Assembly: GCA_963667205.1 (NCBI GenBank)
Contig: OY762959.1
Coordinates: 2,170,001-2,234,000, forward strand
Direction: 5' to 3'
Length of the DNA stretch: 64,000 bases
Origin: CF-162 sp963667205
GTDB taxonomy: Bacteria; Chloroflexota; Dehalococcoidia; SM23-28-2; RBG-16-64-32
The translations under genes and the position numbers were made by a program. The notes under the pieces are model-generated. The model did not search any database. It saw only the letters and a list, made by a program, of their open reading frames with translations, and was not told the origin of the DNA. Position 1 is the stretch's first letter, and the number at the start of each line of letters is the position of its first letter. This document shows positions 26,340-34,208 of this stretch, piece after piece.

Positions 26340-27398
26340 ATGTCCGGCGAGATCAGCATCATCGACCCGCGCACGTCCCCCGATTGGGACGCCTTCGTCG
26401 AAACGCACCCGGACGCCACCGTGTTCCACACGAGCAGCTGGGCGCGCGTTCTGCTCGACAGCTACACGTACCGGCCGCTCTACCATGTGCGCCGGGACGA
26501 ATCAGGGGCGATCCAGAGCGCTGTGGCGCTGATGCAGGTGGATGGCCGTCTGACGAAGCGGCGCCTCGTCGGCCTGCCCTTCAGCGACCTCTGTCCACCG
26601 CTCCTTGAGGCGGGCAGCGAGAGCGCCGGGCTGGTCTCGGCGGTGAAGGACGCTGCGGTGGAGGCGAACGCGGCGCACGTTCAGCTGCGTGGCCCGGCCG
26701 CGGTGTCGCTCGAATCGAGTGGCTTCACAGGCGGCCAGGCTTTCTACCAGCACATCATCCCGATCGCAGCCAGCGCGGAAGAGACGGCCAAGGGGTTCCA
26801 TTCGTCGGCGCGACGGGCGATCCGCAAGGCGGAGAAAGAAGGTCTCTCCGTGCGCGAGGCGAACAGCCTTGACGACATGCGGGAGTACTACCGGCTGACG
26901 GTGCTCACGCGCAAGAAGCACGGTCTGTTGCCGCAGCCGTGGCGGTTCTTCGCGAACGTGCACAAGCAGATGATTGAGACGGGCGCCGGTCACTTGCTGC
27001 TTGCCGAGTTCGAGGGACGGCCGGTCGCCGGCGATCTGCTGCTGCGGTTCCGCGATCAGATGGTTTACAAGTTCAACGCCTCCGACCCGCGGTTTCTCCA
27101 CCTGCGGCCCAACAGCATCCTGCTCTGGCAGGCGATCCAGCTCTCGGCGTCGCTTGGCTGCCGCTCGCTGGACCTGGGACGCTGCGACACCGACAACGAG
27201 GGTCTGCGGCGCTTCAAGCTGCTCTGGGCTAGCGAAGAGAAGACGCTTCGCTACTACGCTCACGCTCCAGAGGGAGCGATGAGCGGGAACGGGCGGTCGA
27301 GCGCGCTGCGCCAGTCTCTGCTAACGCTCTTCGTCAAGGTGGCGCCGGCATACGCGCTGCGCCGAGCGGGCTCCGCCTTCTACCACAACTTCGGCTAG
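26340..27398 (+). CDS. FemAB/CelD-like GNAT-fold acyltransferase
   Basis: 352 residues, ATG directly after the previous stop. FHTSSWARVLLDSYTYRPLYHVRRD at the N-terminus and SSARRAIRKAEKEGLSVREA, LLLAEFEGRPVAGDLLLRF, HLRPNSILLWQAIQLSASLGCRSLDLGR in the C-half match the double-GNAT family often found in exopolysaccharide and exosortase loci and related to peptidoglycan FemABX. Such proteins move aminoacyl or acyl groups onto glycan carriers. Last gene of the operon; it meets the dockerin gene tail to tail with 9 bases between them and no visible terminator. Confidence 0.82.
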   Translation: MSGEISIIDPRTSPDWDAFVETHPDATVFHTSSWARVLLDSYTYRPLYHVRRDESGAIQSAVALMQVDGRLTKRRLVGLPFSDLCPPLLEAGSESAGLVSAVKDAAVEANAAHVQLRGPAAVSLESSGFTGGQAFYQHIIPIAASAEETAKGFHSSARRAIRKAEKEGLSVREANSLDDMREYYRLTVLTRKKHGLLPQPWRFFANVHKQMIETGAGHLLLAEFEGRPVAGDLLLRFRDQMVYKFNASDPRFLHLRPNSILLWQAIQLSASLGCRSLDLGRCDTDNEGLRRFKLLWASEEKTLRYYAHAPEGAMSGNGRSSALRQSLLTLFVKVAPAYALRRAGSAFYHNFG

Positions 27399-27407
27399 GC
27401 GCTAGCG

Positions 27408-29303
27408 TTACCCGGACTTCGGGCACGTCGCCGGCAGCGAGGCGATCTCAACGAGGTGCGCCAGGATGGCGCGGGCGTCGGCGGCTGTAAGAGCGCCGTC
27501 GCAGTCGAGGTCAGCGAGCCGGGAGCAGCCGGCGGGAGAAAGTCCCGCTGTCGCTTGCAGCACCATCAGGACGTCCACGGCGGTGATCGCGCCATCACAG
27601 TTGACGTCGCCCCGCAAAGGTGCGGTGGGTGCGGACGATGACACTGGGCCCGAGGCAGTCGGTGGTGCGGGCGTGGCCGTCGGCGTGGGTGTGACTGCGA
27701 TCGTCGTCGGTGGCGTTGCGGTCGGCGTCATGGTGGGCGCCTGCGGTGGCAGCTGAGGCGGCCCTGACGGCGCCGGCGGCGTATCGGTCGGCGAAGCGGG
27801 CGTATCTGGTGTCGGCGTTGCTTTGGGAGTGTCTGACGGCGTCTCAGTCGGCCCGACAGTGGGTGATGGTGTCGCCGTTGGAGCCGGAGTCGCCGTAGGT
27901 AGCGGCGAAGGCGTACTGGACCGCGGCGATCCCGCGCCGGCCTCGAACGCCCCGATGTCGGGCGCCGATCCGTTGTAGCCGTCGTTCACGCCGGGAATCA
28001 CGACGCCGGCATCGATCAGCGGACTGCCGGCGAGCGGGCGCAGCTGGGCGTCCCAACCGAAGTCCGAGGCGGTGATGCCGTGCGCTTCCTGCTGCGTTTC
28101 GGCGTGCAGGCTGTCGAGCGACATATGCCAGTGGCCCGCCCACTTCACGAAGCGGTCGCTGTCGGACGTGTAGATGGCGTCGTAGTCCGCGGTTATGGTG
28201 CCGGTGTGGGTGTAGATCTCCCAGCCGTAGCGCGCGGCGTAGATCGCGTTGTTGAGCAGGTGGACGTTCTGCAGGTTAGAGTTCGTCTGCTTGAAACCGT
28301 CGGCGGCAGTAGCGCCGGCGTAGAAGCTGTTGTGATAGACGCGCACCTCGCCGGTTGAGTCGTCGCCCGCCTTGAACGCCGCCGGGCCCTCGCCGCGGCG
28401 CGGTTGGGGGTTGGTGATGACGTTGCCGACAATCGTCAGCGGGCCGCCGAGCGCGGGGGCGAAGGCGACGCCGATGAGGCAGCCGCTGACGGTGTTGCCG
28501 GAGACCGTGACGTTGTGCGTGCCGCCTTCGACCTGGATGCCGTCGTCGTCGCATTCACGGACAGTGTTGCCTTCGATAAGCGTGTCGCCGTTGAAGACGC
28601 CCCAGGGCACGTCCTCCGGCTCGCCACCGATGCCGTCGTGGCCGCCGATGATCGTATTGCCGCTGAAGGTGTGGCCGCCGCCGGCGTCCGGGCCGGTGTT
28701 CTTGACCCAGATGCCGTTCCCGGGGCCGACATCGCTCCCGCTCTCGGTAACGCGCCGCTCGAGGTATGAGTCGCGGACGATCAGGGTGCTGCCTCCACCC
28801 CAGGACGAGATGCCGCCGCGGTACTGGTCGGGGCCTTCGCCGCAGTTCCAGTCGGTCACGGTCAGGCGCTGGAGAGTGACGTGGCTGGCGGCGAAGAGGT
28901 GGATGACCTCGGTGACGGAGCGTCGGGCGCCGAGGTCTTCGATTGTGATGTGGTCGGCGGTGATGTCGATGGCGTGATCGCTGCAACCGCCGTCGATCCA
29001 GGTGCCCGGGTCGCCCCGGAATGTGACGGGCGCGGCGGCCGTGCCGGACGTGTAGGCTTCGAACGGTGCGTAGACGCCGGGCGCGATGACTACGGTGTCG
29101 CCGGAGCCGGCGTGGCCAGCCGCGGCCTGCACCGTGCGCAGTGGCTGCGACTGCGTGCCGAACGCGGCGTCGTCGCCGGTGACCGAGACGTAGTAAGTGG
29201 CGCCGGCCGCGCCCGCCCGCTCTCCCGCCAGCAGCAAGAGGGCAGCAAGGGCCAGGGCCGTGGCCAGCACGAGCGTAGAGAGTGATCCCTGTGAGTAACG
29301 CAT
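27408..29303 (-). CDS. Secreted right-handed beta-helix protein with C-terminal dockerin
   Basis: 631 residues. Signal peptide about 1-33 (STLVLATALALAALLLLAGERAGA). Residues about 36-458 form parallel beta-helix coils of the pectate-lyase/NosD type: YYVSVTGDDAAFGTQSQPL, then repeats such as NTIIGGHDGIGGE, DDGIQVEGGTHNVTVSGNTV, PLTIVGNVI, ending PDIGAFEAG. Residues 459-562 are a Pro/Thr/Ser linker. Residues 563-631 hold a type I dockerin with two calcium loops, GDVNCDGAITAVDVL and ADLDCDGALTAADAR. No cohesin or cellulosome gene is in the window, so the dockerin may act as a calcium-dependent surface-attachment module. Beta-helices suggest binding or cleavage of an acidic polysaccharide, perhaps the one made by the adjacent operon. 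Confidence 0.85.
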   Translation of the reverse strand: MRYSQGSLSTLVLATALALAALLLLAGERAGAAGATYYVSVTGDDAAFGTQSQPLRTVQAAAGHAGSGDTVVIAPGVYAPFEAYTSGTAAAPVTFRGDPGTWIDGGCSDHAIDITADHITIEDLGARRSVTEVIHLFAASHVTLQRLTVTDWNCGEGPDQYRGGISSWGGGSTLIVRDSYLERRVTESGSDVGPGNGIWVKNTGPDAGGGHTFSGNTIIGGHDGIGGEPEDVPWGVFNGDTLIEGNTVRECDDDGIQVEGGTHNVTVSGNTVSGCLIGVAFAPALGGPLTIVGNVITNPQPRRGEGPAAFKAGDDSTGEVRVYHNSFYAGATAADGFKQTNSNLQNVHLLNNAIYAARYGWEIYTHTGTITADYDAIYTSDSDRFVKWAGHWHMSLDSLHAETQQEAHGITASDFGWDAQLRPLAGSPLIDAGVVIPGVNDGYNGSAPDIGAFEAGAGSPRSSTPSPLPTATPAPTATPSPTVGPTETPSDTPKATPTPDTPASPTDTPPAPSGPPQLPPQAPTMTPTATPPTTIAVTPTPTATPAPPTASGPVSSSAPTAPLRGDVNCDGAITAVDVLMVLQATAGLSPAGCSRLADLDCDGALTAADARAILAHLVEIASLPATCPKSG

Positions 29304-29320
29304 CCCTTCGAAAGAAGGGA
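29303..29320 (-). other. Hairpin abutting the start codon of the dockerin gene
   Basis: TCCCTTC, loop GAAA, GAAGGGA: a perfect 7-bp stem capped on the plus strand by a GNRA-type loop (TTTC in the mRNA). The mRNA copy ends at the ATG itself, so the stem would hold the only purine-rich stretch before the start. It may limit ribosome access. Confidence 0.45.
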
Positions 29321-29326
29321 GGCTCG

Positions 29327-29351
29327 ATAACCGGTCTACGTTACCGGTTAT
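29327..29351. repeat. 9-bp perfect inverted repeat between the winged-helix gene and the dockerin gene
   Basis: ATAACCGGT, 7-base spacer, ACCGGTTAT. It lies 26 bases past the stop of the stand-alone regulator and 24 bases before the dockerin start. No T-run follows on the minus strand, so an operator dyad is at least as likely as a terminator. Confidence 0.5.
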
Positions 29352-29376
29352 GCAGAGGTGGGCGTGAAGATGCGGT

Positions 29377-29733
29377 TCAGGCTGAGGCGGTTGTGCGGCG
29401 GCCGAAGATGTAACCCATGCCGCGACGAGTGATGATCAGCTCGGGATGGCTGGGGTCGCGCTCGATCTTGCGGCGCAAGTACCAGACGTAGAGCTTCAGG
29501 TTCGCCCGGTCGGCGACGTAGGACGGGCCCCAGACTTCGCTGAGCGCCTGGTCGTACGTGACGACCCAGCCTTGTCGGCGGACGAGCAGGGCCAGCAGGC
29601 GGAACTCCAGCGGCGTGAGGTGGACTGGCTTGCCATCGATCGACACGAGTATCTCCGGCCAGTCGATGCTGAGGTGCTTGTATTCGAATTTCTCTTCTTG
29701 CCCTGCCGGTGCCTGTGCTGGTGCTCGCGACAT
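29377..29733 (-). CDS. Stand-alone OmpR/PhoB-type winged-helix DNA-binding protein without receiver domain
   Basis: 118 residues from ATG 29733, preferred because GGGAG precedes it; a TTG at 29769 would add 12 residues. After a 30-residue polar lead, the whole protein is one C-terminal effector domain: VHLTPLEFRLLALLVRRQGWVVTYDQALSEVWG, ANLKLYVWYLRRKIERDP (recognition helix) and ELIITRRGMGYIFG (wing). No phospho-acceptor domain exists, so activity must depend on amount or a partner. It closely resembles the DNA-binding half of the broken regulator at 7535-8223. It lies between two beta-helix genes on the same strand, behind an 11-bp-spaced repeat set (29784-29832), suggesting it binds its own promoter. 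Confidence 0.88.
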   Translation of the reverse strand: MSRAPAQAPAGQEEKFEYKHLSIDWPEILVSIDGKPVHLTPLEFRLLALLVRRQGWVVTYDQALSEVWGPSYVADRANLKLYVWYLRRKIERDPSHPELIITRRGMGYIFGRRTTASA

Positions 29734-29783
29734 GCTTCTCCCGTCCTTGCGGTCGTGCGTGGCTTCCAACGTCGCACGGGCGG

Positions 29784-29832
29784 GTTACAGGCGCGGTGAA
29801 CCGGCTGCGGAAGGGGGTTAAGAATCGGTGAA
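29784..29832 (-). promoter_or_regulatory. 11-bp-spaced repeats before the stand-alone winged-helix gene
   Basis: Read on the minus strand: TTCAC (29832-29828), TTAAC (29821-29817), TTCAC (29800-29796), GTAAC (29788-29784). Offsets are 0, 11, 32 and 44, nearly the 0, 11, 32, 43 pattern of the first four units at 8351-8431. Situated in the 107-base gap between the stop of the anchored beta-helix gene and the regulator start. Confidence 0.5.
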
Positions 29833-29840
29833 CGCAGCGC

Positions 29841-31121
29841 TTAGCCGAGTGTCAAAGGGCAGTCCGGCGTCTCGGTCCCGGCTGACTCCTGGCCGGTGGC
29901 CGTCTGCATGGCGGCGAGGTCCTCGAACTCTTCGCCGTCCCAGGCGACGAAGCGCACCGGGTCGCTCGTCCACATAGTGTCGCCGTCGAACGAGCTGCCG
30001 TCGCGAACGCCACGGAGCTGGATAACGTAGCGGCTGACGATGAAGCAGTTGTCGCGCGAAGTAATCGTTGGCAGGCCGCTATTCGTCTGCATCAGGCCGT
30101 CGCCGTCGCTATCGCAGACGTTCTTAGTGAGGAAGACCTGTCCCGGCCGGTGGTGGCCGGTCTTGAAGCAGAAGAGGTTGTCGTAGAGGCCGGTCTGCAG
30201 GTCGCGGATGACGTTGCCGGTGATGTAGAGCGGGCCGGTCAGCGTCGGTGCGAAGGCGATCCCTGTGCCGCAGCCGCTGATAACGTTGGCGCTCACGCGC
30301 ACGTCGACGTTGCCGCCTTCGACCTGGATACCGTCGTCCCAGCAGTCCCGCACAGTGTTGTTCTCGATGACTGTGGAGCGATCGAATGAGCCGTGAACGT
30401 CCCACTCCGACTCGCCGCCGATGCCGTCCCAGCCGCCCGTGATCGTGTTGCCGGCGATGTGGTGGCCGCCGCCGCTGGGCTCTTCGTCGGTGCTCTTGAA
30501 CCAAATGCCGTCGCCGTGGCCTCGGGGCTCGCCCGAAGTGCGGTAGGTGATCGTGTTGTTGGTGATCGTCTGGCAGCAGGCGGCCTGCCAGATGGCGATG
30601 CCCGCGTTGGCCTGGAGCTCCTCATCGCTGCAATTGAAGTGCTCGATCGTGAGGCCGTCGATAGTGACGTGGTCGGGTGGCGCTTCGTCGCCGTTATCGC
30701 CGACGAGGACGCCTGCGCCGCCCGTGTTGCGGACGCCGATGCCCTGGATCGTGACGCCTGATCCGGTGTGGATGTGGATCGCAGCGCCGTCCGCACAATC
30801 GCGGTCAATCCAGACGTCGCTACTGCCGGCCGGGCGGATGGTGATCGCCTGCGTGATGAAGACGAATTCATCGTAGACGCCGGCGTGCACTTCGACGATG
30901 CCGCCTGCGCCGGCCGCCTCGATCCCTTCGGCTATCGAGTCGACGTCGCCGCCGGGCCCGACGCTGACCACGGTCGGTGTGGGCGTTGCGGAGTCGATGG
31001 CCTGCTGGCCGCCGCTGTCGTCGCCAAAGGAGGTGAGCGCCAGCAGGGCGACGACGACGATGAGAATCGCCGCGCCAAAGTAGCCAAGCATCGTAAACGA
31101 CCGGAAAGCGAGGTTAGCCAT
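29841..31121 (-). CDS. Membrane-anchored right-handed beta-helix protein
   Basis: 426 residues from ATG 31121; the frame is open a little further, to a TTG at 31148, but that start would fall before a run lacking any ribosome site. A single N-terminal span (MLGYFGAAILIVVVALLALT) is followed by a Thr/Pro stretch and then beta-helix coils: VDSIAEGIEAAGAGGIVEVHAG, NTITYRTSG, NTITGGWDGIGGES, DDGIQVEGGNVDVRVSANVI, PLYITGNVI. The coil sequences match those of the dockerin protein in order (GGHDGIGGE, DDGIQVEGG), so the two are paralogues, one tethered and one released. Catalytic residues of pectate lyases are not obvious. Confidence 0.82.
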   Translation of the reverse strand: MANLAFRSFTMLGYFGAAILIVVVALLALTSFGDDSGGQQAIDSATPTPTVVSVGPGGDVDSIAEGIEAAGAGGIVEVHAGVYDEFVFITQAITIRPAGSSDVWIDRDCADGAAIHIHTGSGVTIQGIGVRNTGGAGVLVGDNGDEAPPDHVTIDGLTIEHFNCSDEELQANAGIAIWQAACCQTITNNTITYRTSGEPRGHGDGIWFKSTDEEPSGGGHHIAGNTITGGWDGIGGESEWDVHGSFDRSTVIENNTVRDCWDDGIQVEGGNVDVRVSANVISGCGTGIAFAPTLTGPLYITGNVIRDLQTGLYDNLFCFKTGHHRPGQVFLTKNVCDSDGDGLMQTNSGLPTITSRDNCFIVSRYVIQLRGVRDGSSFDGDTMWTSDPVRFVAWDGEEFEDLAAMQTATGQESAGTETPDCPLTLG

Positions 31122-31175
31122 GTGACGCAAGCGTGATGGCGGGGCCAATAGGCGCGCAAGGGGCTAGCGGCCATC

Positions 31176-31239
31176 CTGACGGGATTCCAACGCTAATCCA
31201 ACCTGTCTCGAACGTACCGTCCCTAAACTGGACCTTAAC
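31176..31239 (+). promoter_or_regulatory. 11-bp-spaced direct repeats between the beta-helix and LLM genes
   Basis: CTGAC (31176), CCAAC (31187), CCAAC (31198), CGAAC (31209), then after 15 bases TAAAC (31224) and TTAAC (31235). The same AC-ending five-mers, strand sense and 11-bp step as at 8351-8431. The site is 55 bases from the divergent beta-helix start and 38 from the LLM start, so it could serve either. Confidence 0.5.
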
Positions 31240-31276
31240 CGAGAAGAAAGTCCTGGTTAGTCCAGCAGGTTCGTTT

Positions 31277-32398
31277 ATGAGATTCGGTACGTTCCACCTC
31301 GCAGAAGCGCCCGAGAACCTCTCCCCCGGAGAGGCGCTTGCCGCTGAGCTGCGGCAGGTCGTGCTCGCGGAGCGGCTCGGCTTCGACTCAGTCTGGCTGG
31401 CTGAGCATCACTTCACGTCCTACTGCGTCGTCAACGACGCTCTGACATTCGCTTCGCACGTCGCTGCGGCGACGTCGGATGTGCGCATCGGCACCGCCGT
31501 CAGCGTGCTGCCGTTGCACCACCCGGTGGAGGTCGCAGAGCGAGGGGCGCTAGTCGACGTTCTGAGCAACGGGCGTCTGCTGCTTGGCGTTGGACGGGGC
31601 TACTCCGCAACCGAGTTCGGCGCGTTCGGTCTCGACCTGGCGGGCCGGCGAGGCCGCTTCGAAGAGGCGCTCGACATCGTGCTCAAGGCCTGGTCGCAGG
31701 AGCGCTTTGATCACGAAGGTGAGTTCTGGAGCCTGAAGGACGTGGCGCTGCTCCCGCGACCGGCACAGCAGCCGCACCCTCAGGTGCTCGTCGCCAGCTC
31801 TGGGTCGCCGGAGACCGTGGCCAGCATCGCTGCGCGCGGCCTTCCCTTCCTGCTCGGCGACGACTTTCTGACCCCGGCCGACACAGCGGCCCGGATCAGG
31901 GCGTACGCGACCTGCGCTGACGAGGCGGGTCTACCCCAGGACGTCTCAGGTGTTCTGGTGGGCGAGTCCTGGATCATGCTCAAGGTGCACATGGCGGAAT
32001 CGGAAAAGGAAGCGCGCAGGATGGCCGGGCCGTACGCGCTCTGGCGGCATCGCAAGGTCCACGAGCTGCAGCCCGTCGGCTCGGCGCCGACGCTGCTGGC
32101 CAAGGTAGCGGACCGGATCTCGGCCGCCAAGGGGCTGATCTCAGACCCACGGAAGAAGCACTGGGCCGATGTAACCGCAGATGACCTCACTTCGTACGGC
32201 CTCTTTGGTACGCCGGACGACGTCGCGAAGAAGGTCGAAGAGTTTGAGGCCGCTGGGATGCGGAACATAATCCTCTCGTTCGGCTTCGGGGGGATGCCTG
32301 AAGTCGTGGTTCGGCGCTCAATGAAGCAGTTCGCGCAGGAAGTGGCGCCGGCCTTTACCCGCGCGGCGCCGGTTGCCCGCGCCGGGGCGAGGAGTTGA
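31277..32398 (+). CDS. LLM-class F420/FMN-dependent oxidoreductase
   Basis: 373 residues from ATG 31277; the frame is open for 48 codons before it but that part runs through the repeat array and has no family match. Luciferase-like fold: MRFGTFHLAEAPENL, LGFDSVWLAEHHFTSY, VRIGTAVSVLPLHHPVEVAE, NGRLLLGVGRGY, and FGTPDDVAKKVEEFEAAGMRNIILSFGFGG near the end. LAEHHF is the group that resembles alkanal monooxygenase subunits. Cofactor (FMNH2 or F420) and substrate are not readable. Followed within 3 bases by the ATP-grasp gene. Confidence 0.88.
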   Translation: MRFGTFHLAEAPENLSPGEALAAELRQVVLAERLGFDSVWLAEHHFTSYCVVNDALTFASHVAAATSDVRIGTAVSVLPLHHPVEVAERGALVDVLSNGRLLLGVGRGYSATEFGAFGLDLAGRRGRFEEALDIVLKAWSQERFDHEGEFWSLKDVALLPRPAQQPHPQVLVASSGSPETVASIAARGLPFLLGDDFLTPADTAARIRAYATCADEAGLPQDVSGVLVGESWIMLKVHMAESEKEARRMAGPYALWRHRKVHELQPVGSAPTLLAKVADRISAAKGLISDPRKKHWADVTADDLTSYGLFGTPDDVAKKVEEFEAAGMRNIILSFGFGGMPEVVVRRSMKQFAQEVAPAFTRAAPVARAGARS

Positions 32399-32400
32399 CA

Positions 32401-33501
32401 GTGACAGATACGCACCGCGTCCTGGTGACCGGCGCCGGAGGCGCGCCCGCGACGAACTACGTCCGCTCGCTGCGACTTGCCCCGGAGCCGTACCACCTGA
32501 TCGGCGTCGACTGCGGTGAGTACAGCCTGCCGCTGGCAGAGACGGACGAGACGCACCTGGTGCCACAGGCCGACGACCCGGACTACATACCGGTGATCAA
32601 CGAGATCGCGCGTGAGACCGGCGCTGAGCTGATCTTCGCGCAGCCTGACGTCGAGGTGGGAGTGCTTTCGGCGCGCCGGGATGAGTTGGCGGCCCCGATG
32701 TTTCTCCCGGCCAGGGAGACGATCGAGCGCTGCCTCGATAAGTTCTCGAGCTACGCTGCCTGGCGCGACGCCGGGATCAACGTGCCGCCGACGCGAAGCA
32801 TCGACTGCTCGGAAGACCTGGAAGCTGCGCTGGGTGAGTTCGGCGACACGTGGCTGCGTCCGGCGACCGGCTCCGCGGGCAACGGCTCGTACTACACCAG
32901 CGATCTGCGACACGGGAAGATGTGGCTCGACTCCCACGAGGGTTGGGGGAGCTATACTGCGGCCGCCTACCTGGGCCCGGACTCCGTCACCTGGCAGTCG
33001 ATCTGGGTCGACGGCGAGCTGATCGTGGCGCAGGGCCGGAAGCGGCTGAAGTGGGAGCTGGCCGACCGCTCGCCCACAGGTATCACCGGCGTGACAGGCG
33101 TCGGCATGACAGTGAGCGACCCGCAGATCGACTCGGTCGCGCTGGCAGCGGTGCGCGCGGTGGATGCACGTCCGCACGGCATCTTCTCCGTCGACATGAC
33201 CAACGATGCGCAGGACGTGCCGAACCCGACGGAGATCAACATCGGGCGCTTCTTCACGACGTCGCTCTTCTTCGCGGAGGCGGGGCTGAACATGCCGCAC
33301 ATCTACACCCGGCTGGCGCTGGGCGAGGAGCCGCTGCCCATCGAGCGCAAGCTCAACCCGCTGCCGCCGGGACTTCTCTGGGTGCGCGGCATGGACCGCG
33401 AGCCGCGCCTGGTGCGTCCTGACACTCTGAAGAGCGACGCCGATGAGCTGGCGGAACGCCGAGAGCGTTCGAAGCGGGAGACAGCGGCGGCGACGAATTG
33501 A
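32401..33501 (+). CDS. ATP-grasp ligase
   Basis: 366 residues from GTG 32401, with GGAG 6 bases upstream; a TTG two codons earlier is possible. HRVLVTGAGGAPATNYVRSL is the pre-ATP-grasp domain of carbamoyl-phosphate-synthase-like proteins (PylC-like), KFSSYAAWRDAGINVPPT the lid start, TWLRPATGSAGNGS the phosphate loop, and FSVDMTNDAQDVPNPTEINIGRF the metal-binding E.N pair. It would form an amide or acyl-phosphate using ATP. Sandwiched between the LLM enzyme and a phosphatase, it may belong to a small peptide or sugar-amide pathway. Confidence 0.82.
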   Translation: MTDTHRVLVTGAGGAPATNYVRSLRLAPEPYHLIGVDCGEYSLPLAETDETHLVPQADDPDYIPVINEIARETGAELIFAQPDVEVGVLSARRDELAAPMFLPARETIERCLDKFSSYAAWRDAGINVPPTRSIDCSEDLEAALGEFGDTWLRPATGSAGNGSYYTSDLRHGKMWLDSHEGWGSYTAAAYLGPDSVTWQSIWVDGELIVAQGRKRLKWELADRSPTGITGVTGVGMTVSDPQIDSVALAAVRAVDARPHGIFSVDMTNDAQDVPNPTEINIGRFFTTSLFFAEAGLNMPHIYTRLALGEEPLPIERKLNPLPPGLLWVRGMDREPRLVRPDTLKSDADELAERRERSKRETAAATN

Positions 33502-34193
33502 CGCCGATCCTCTTCGACCTCGACGGCACGCTGATCGACGTCAGCGCGCGCCACTACTCCCTCTACAGGACGCTGATCTCCGAACAAAACGCCGATGCTC
33601 TGACGCTCGACGACTACTGGCGTCACCGTCGGTCGGGCGAGTCGACGATGGACCTGCTGGCGGCGACTCCGGGCGTGGACGTTGAGTGTTTCACAAAGGC
33701 CTGGATGGAGGGGATCGAGCGCCCGGGCTGGCTCGCGTTGGACGAGCCCTATGAGGGTGCGATCGAGACGATCGACGCGCTGAGGCCGGAGTACGAGCTG
33801 TTGCTGATCACGCTCCGTCGAGACCGCGCGGCGCTGATCAGGCAGTTGGACCGTCTGCGCCTGACGGACTACTTCACGGCGGTCCTCTACCATGGCTCCG
33901 AGCTCGTCAAGGGCAAGCACCTCCTGCGGGGAGTTGCGGAGCTCACGCCCGGAGGGTACGCCGTCGGCGACACGGAGGCCGACATCGAACTGGCGTTAGA
34001 GACGGGCCGGCGCGCGATCTGCCTGTCGCACGGCGTGCGTTCGGGGCCTTACCTGGCCGGTCGAGGCGCGGAGACGGTGATCGGCTCGCTGTGTGAGCTG
34101 TCGGAGGTGATCCGCGCGGTCGAGCAGTCAACCGCGCCGATGGGTGCGGTTGACGTCACGCCGCGGGTCGTCCGGGCGCGGGCCTGCTTCTAG
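33498..34193 (+). CDS. HAD-superfamily phosphatase
   Basis: 231 residues from TTG 33498 (TTGA overlap with the ligase stop). Motif I ILFDLDGTLID, motif II region LLLITLRRDRAAL, conserved lysine in KGKHLLRGV and motif III YAVGDTEADIELAL are all present; the four-helix cap between I and II is the subtype I form of phosphoglycolate-phosphatase-like enzymes. The final 20 residues have no family match. Likely removes phosphate from a small metabolite of the same three-gene unit. It converges on opcA with 15 bases between. Confidence 0.85.
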   Translation: MTPILFDLDGTLIDVSARHYSLYRTLISEQNADALTLDDYWRHRRSGESTMDLLAATPGVDVECFTKAWMEGIERPGWLALDEPYEGAIETIDALRPEYELLLITLRRDRAALIRQLDRLRLTDYFTAVLYHGSELVKGKHLLRGVAELTPGGYAVGDTEADIELALETGRRAICLSHGVRSGPYLAGRGAETVIGSLCELSEVIRAVEQSTAPMGAVDVTPRVVRARACF

Positions 34194-34208
34194 CAGAGCT
34201 GCCAGCCC

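Noticed and set aside
27408..29303. A cellulosome subunit
   Set aside because: Only one dockerin is present and no cohesin, scaffoldin or glycoside hydrolase modules are nearby; many non-cellulosomal bacteria carry dockerins.
31780..33300. 506-codon minus-strand frame opposite the LLM and ATP-grasp genes
   Set aside because: Spans two unrelated plus-strand genes with good motifs and has no recognisable domain.
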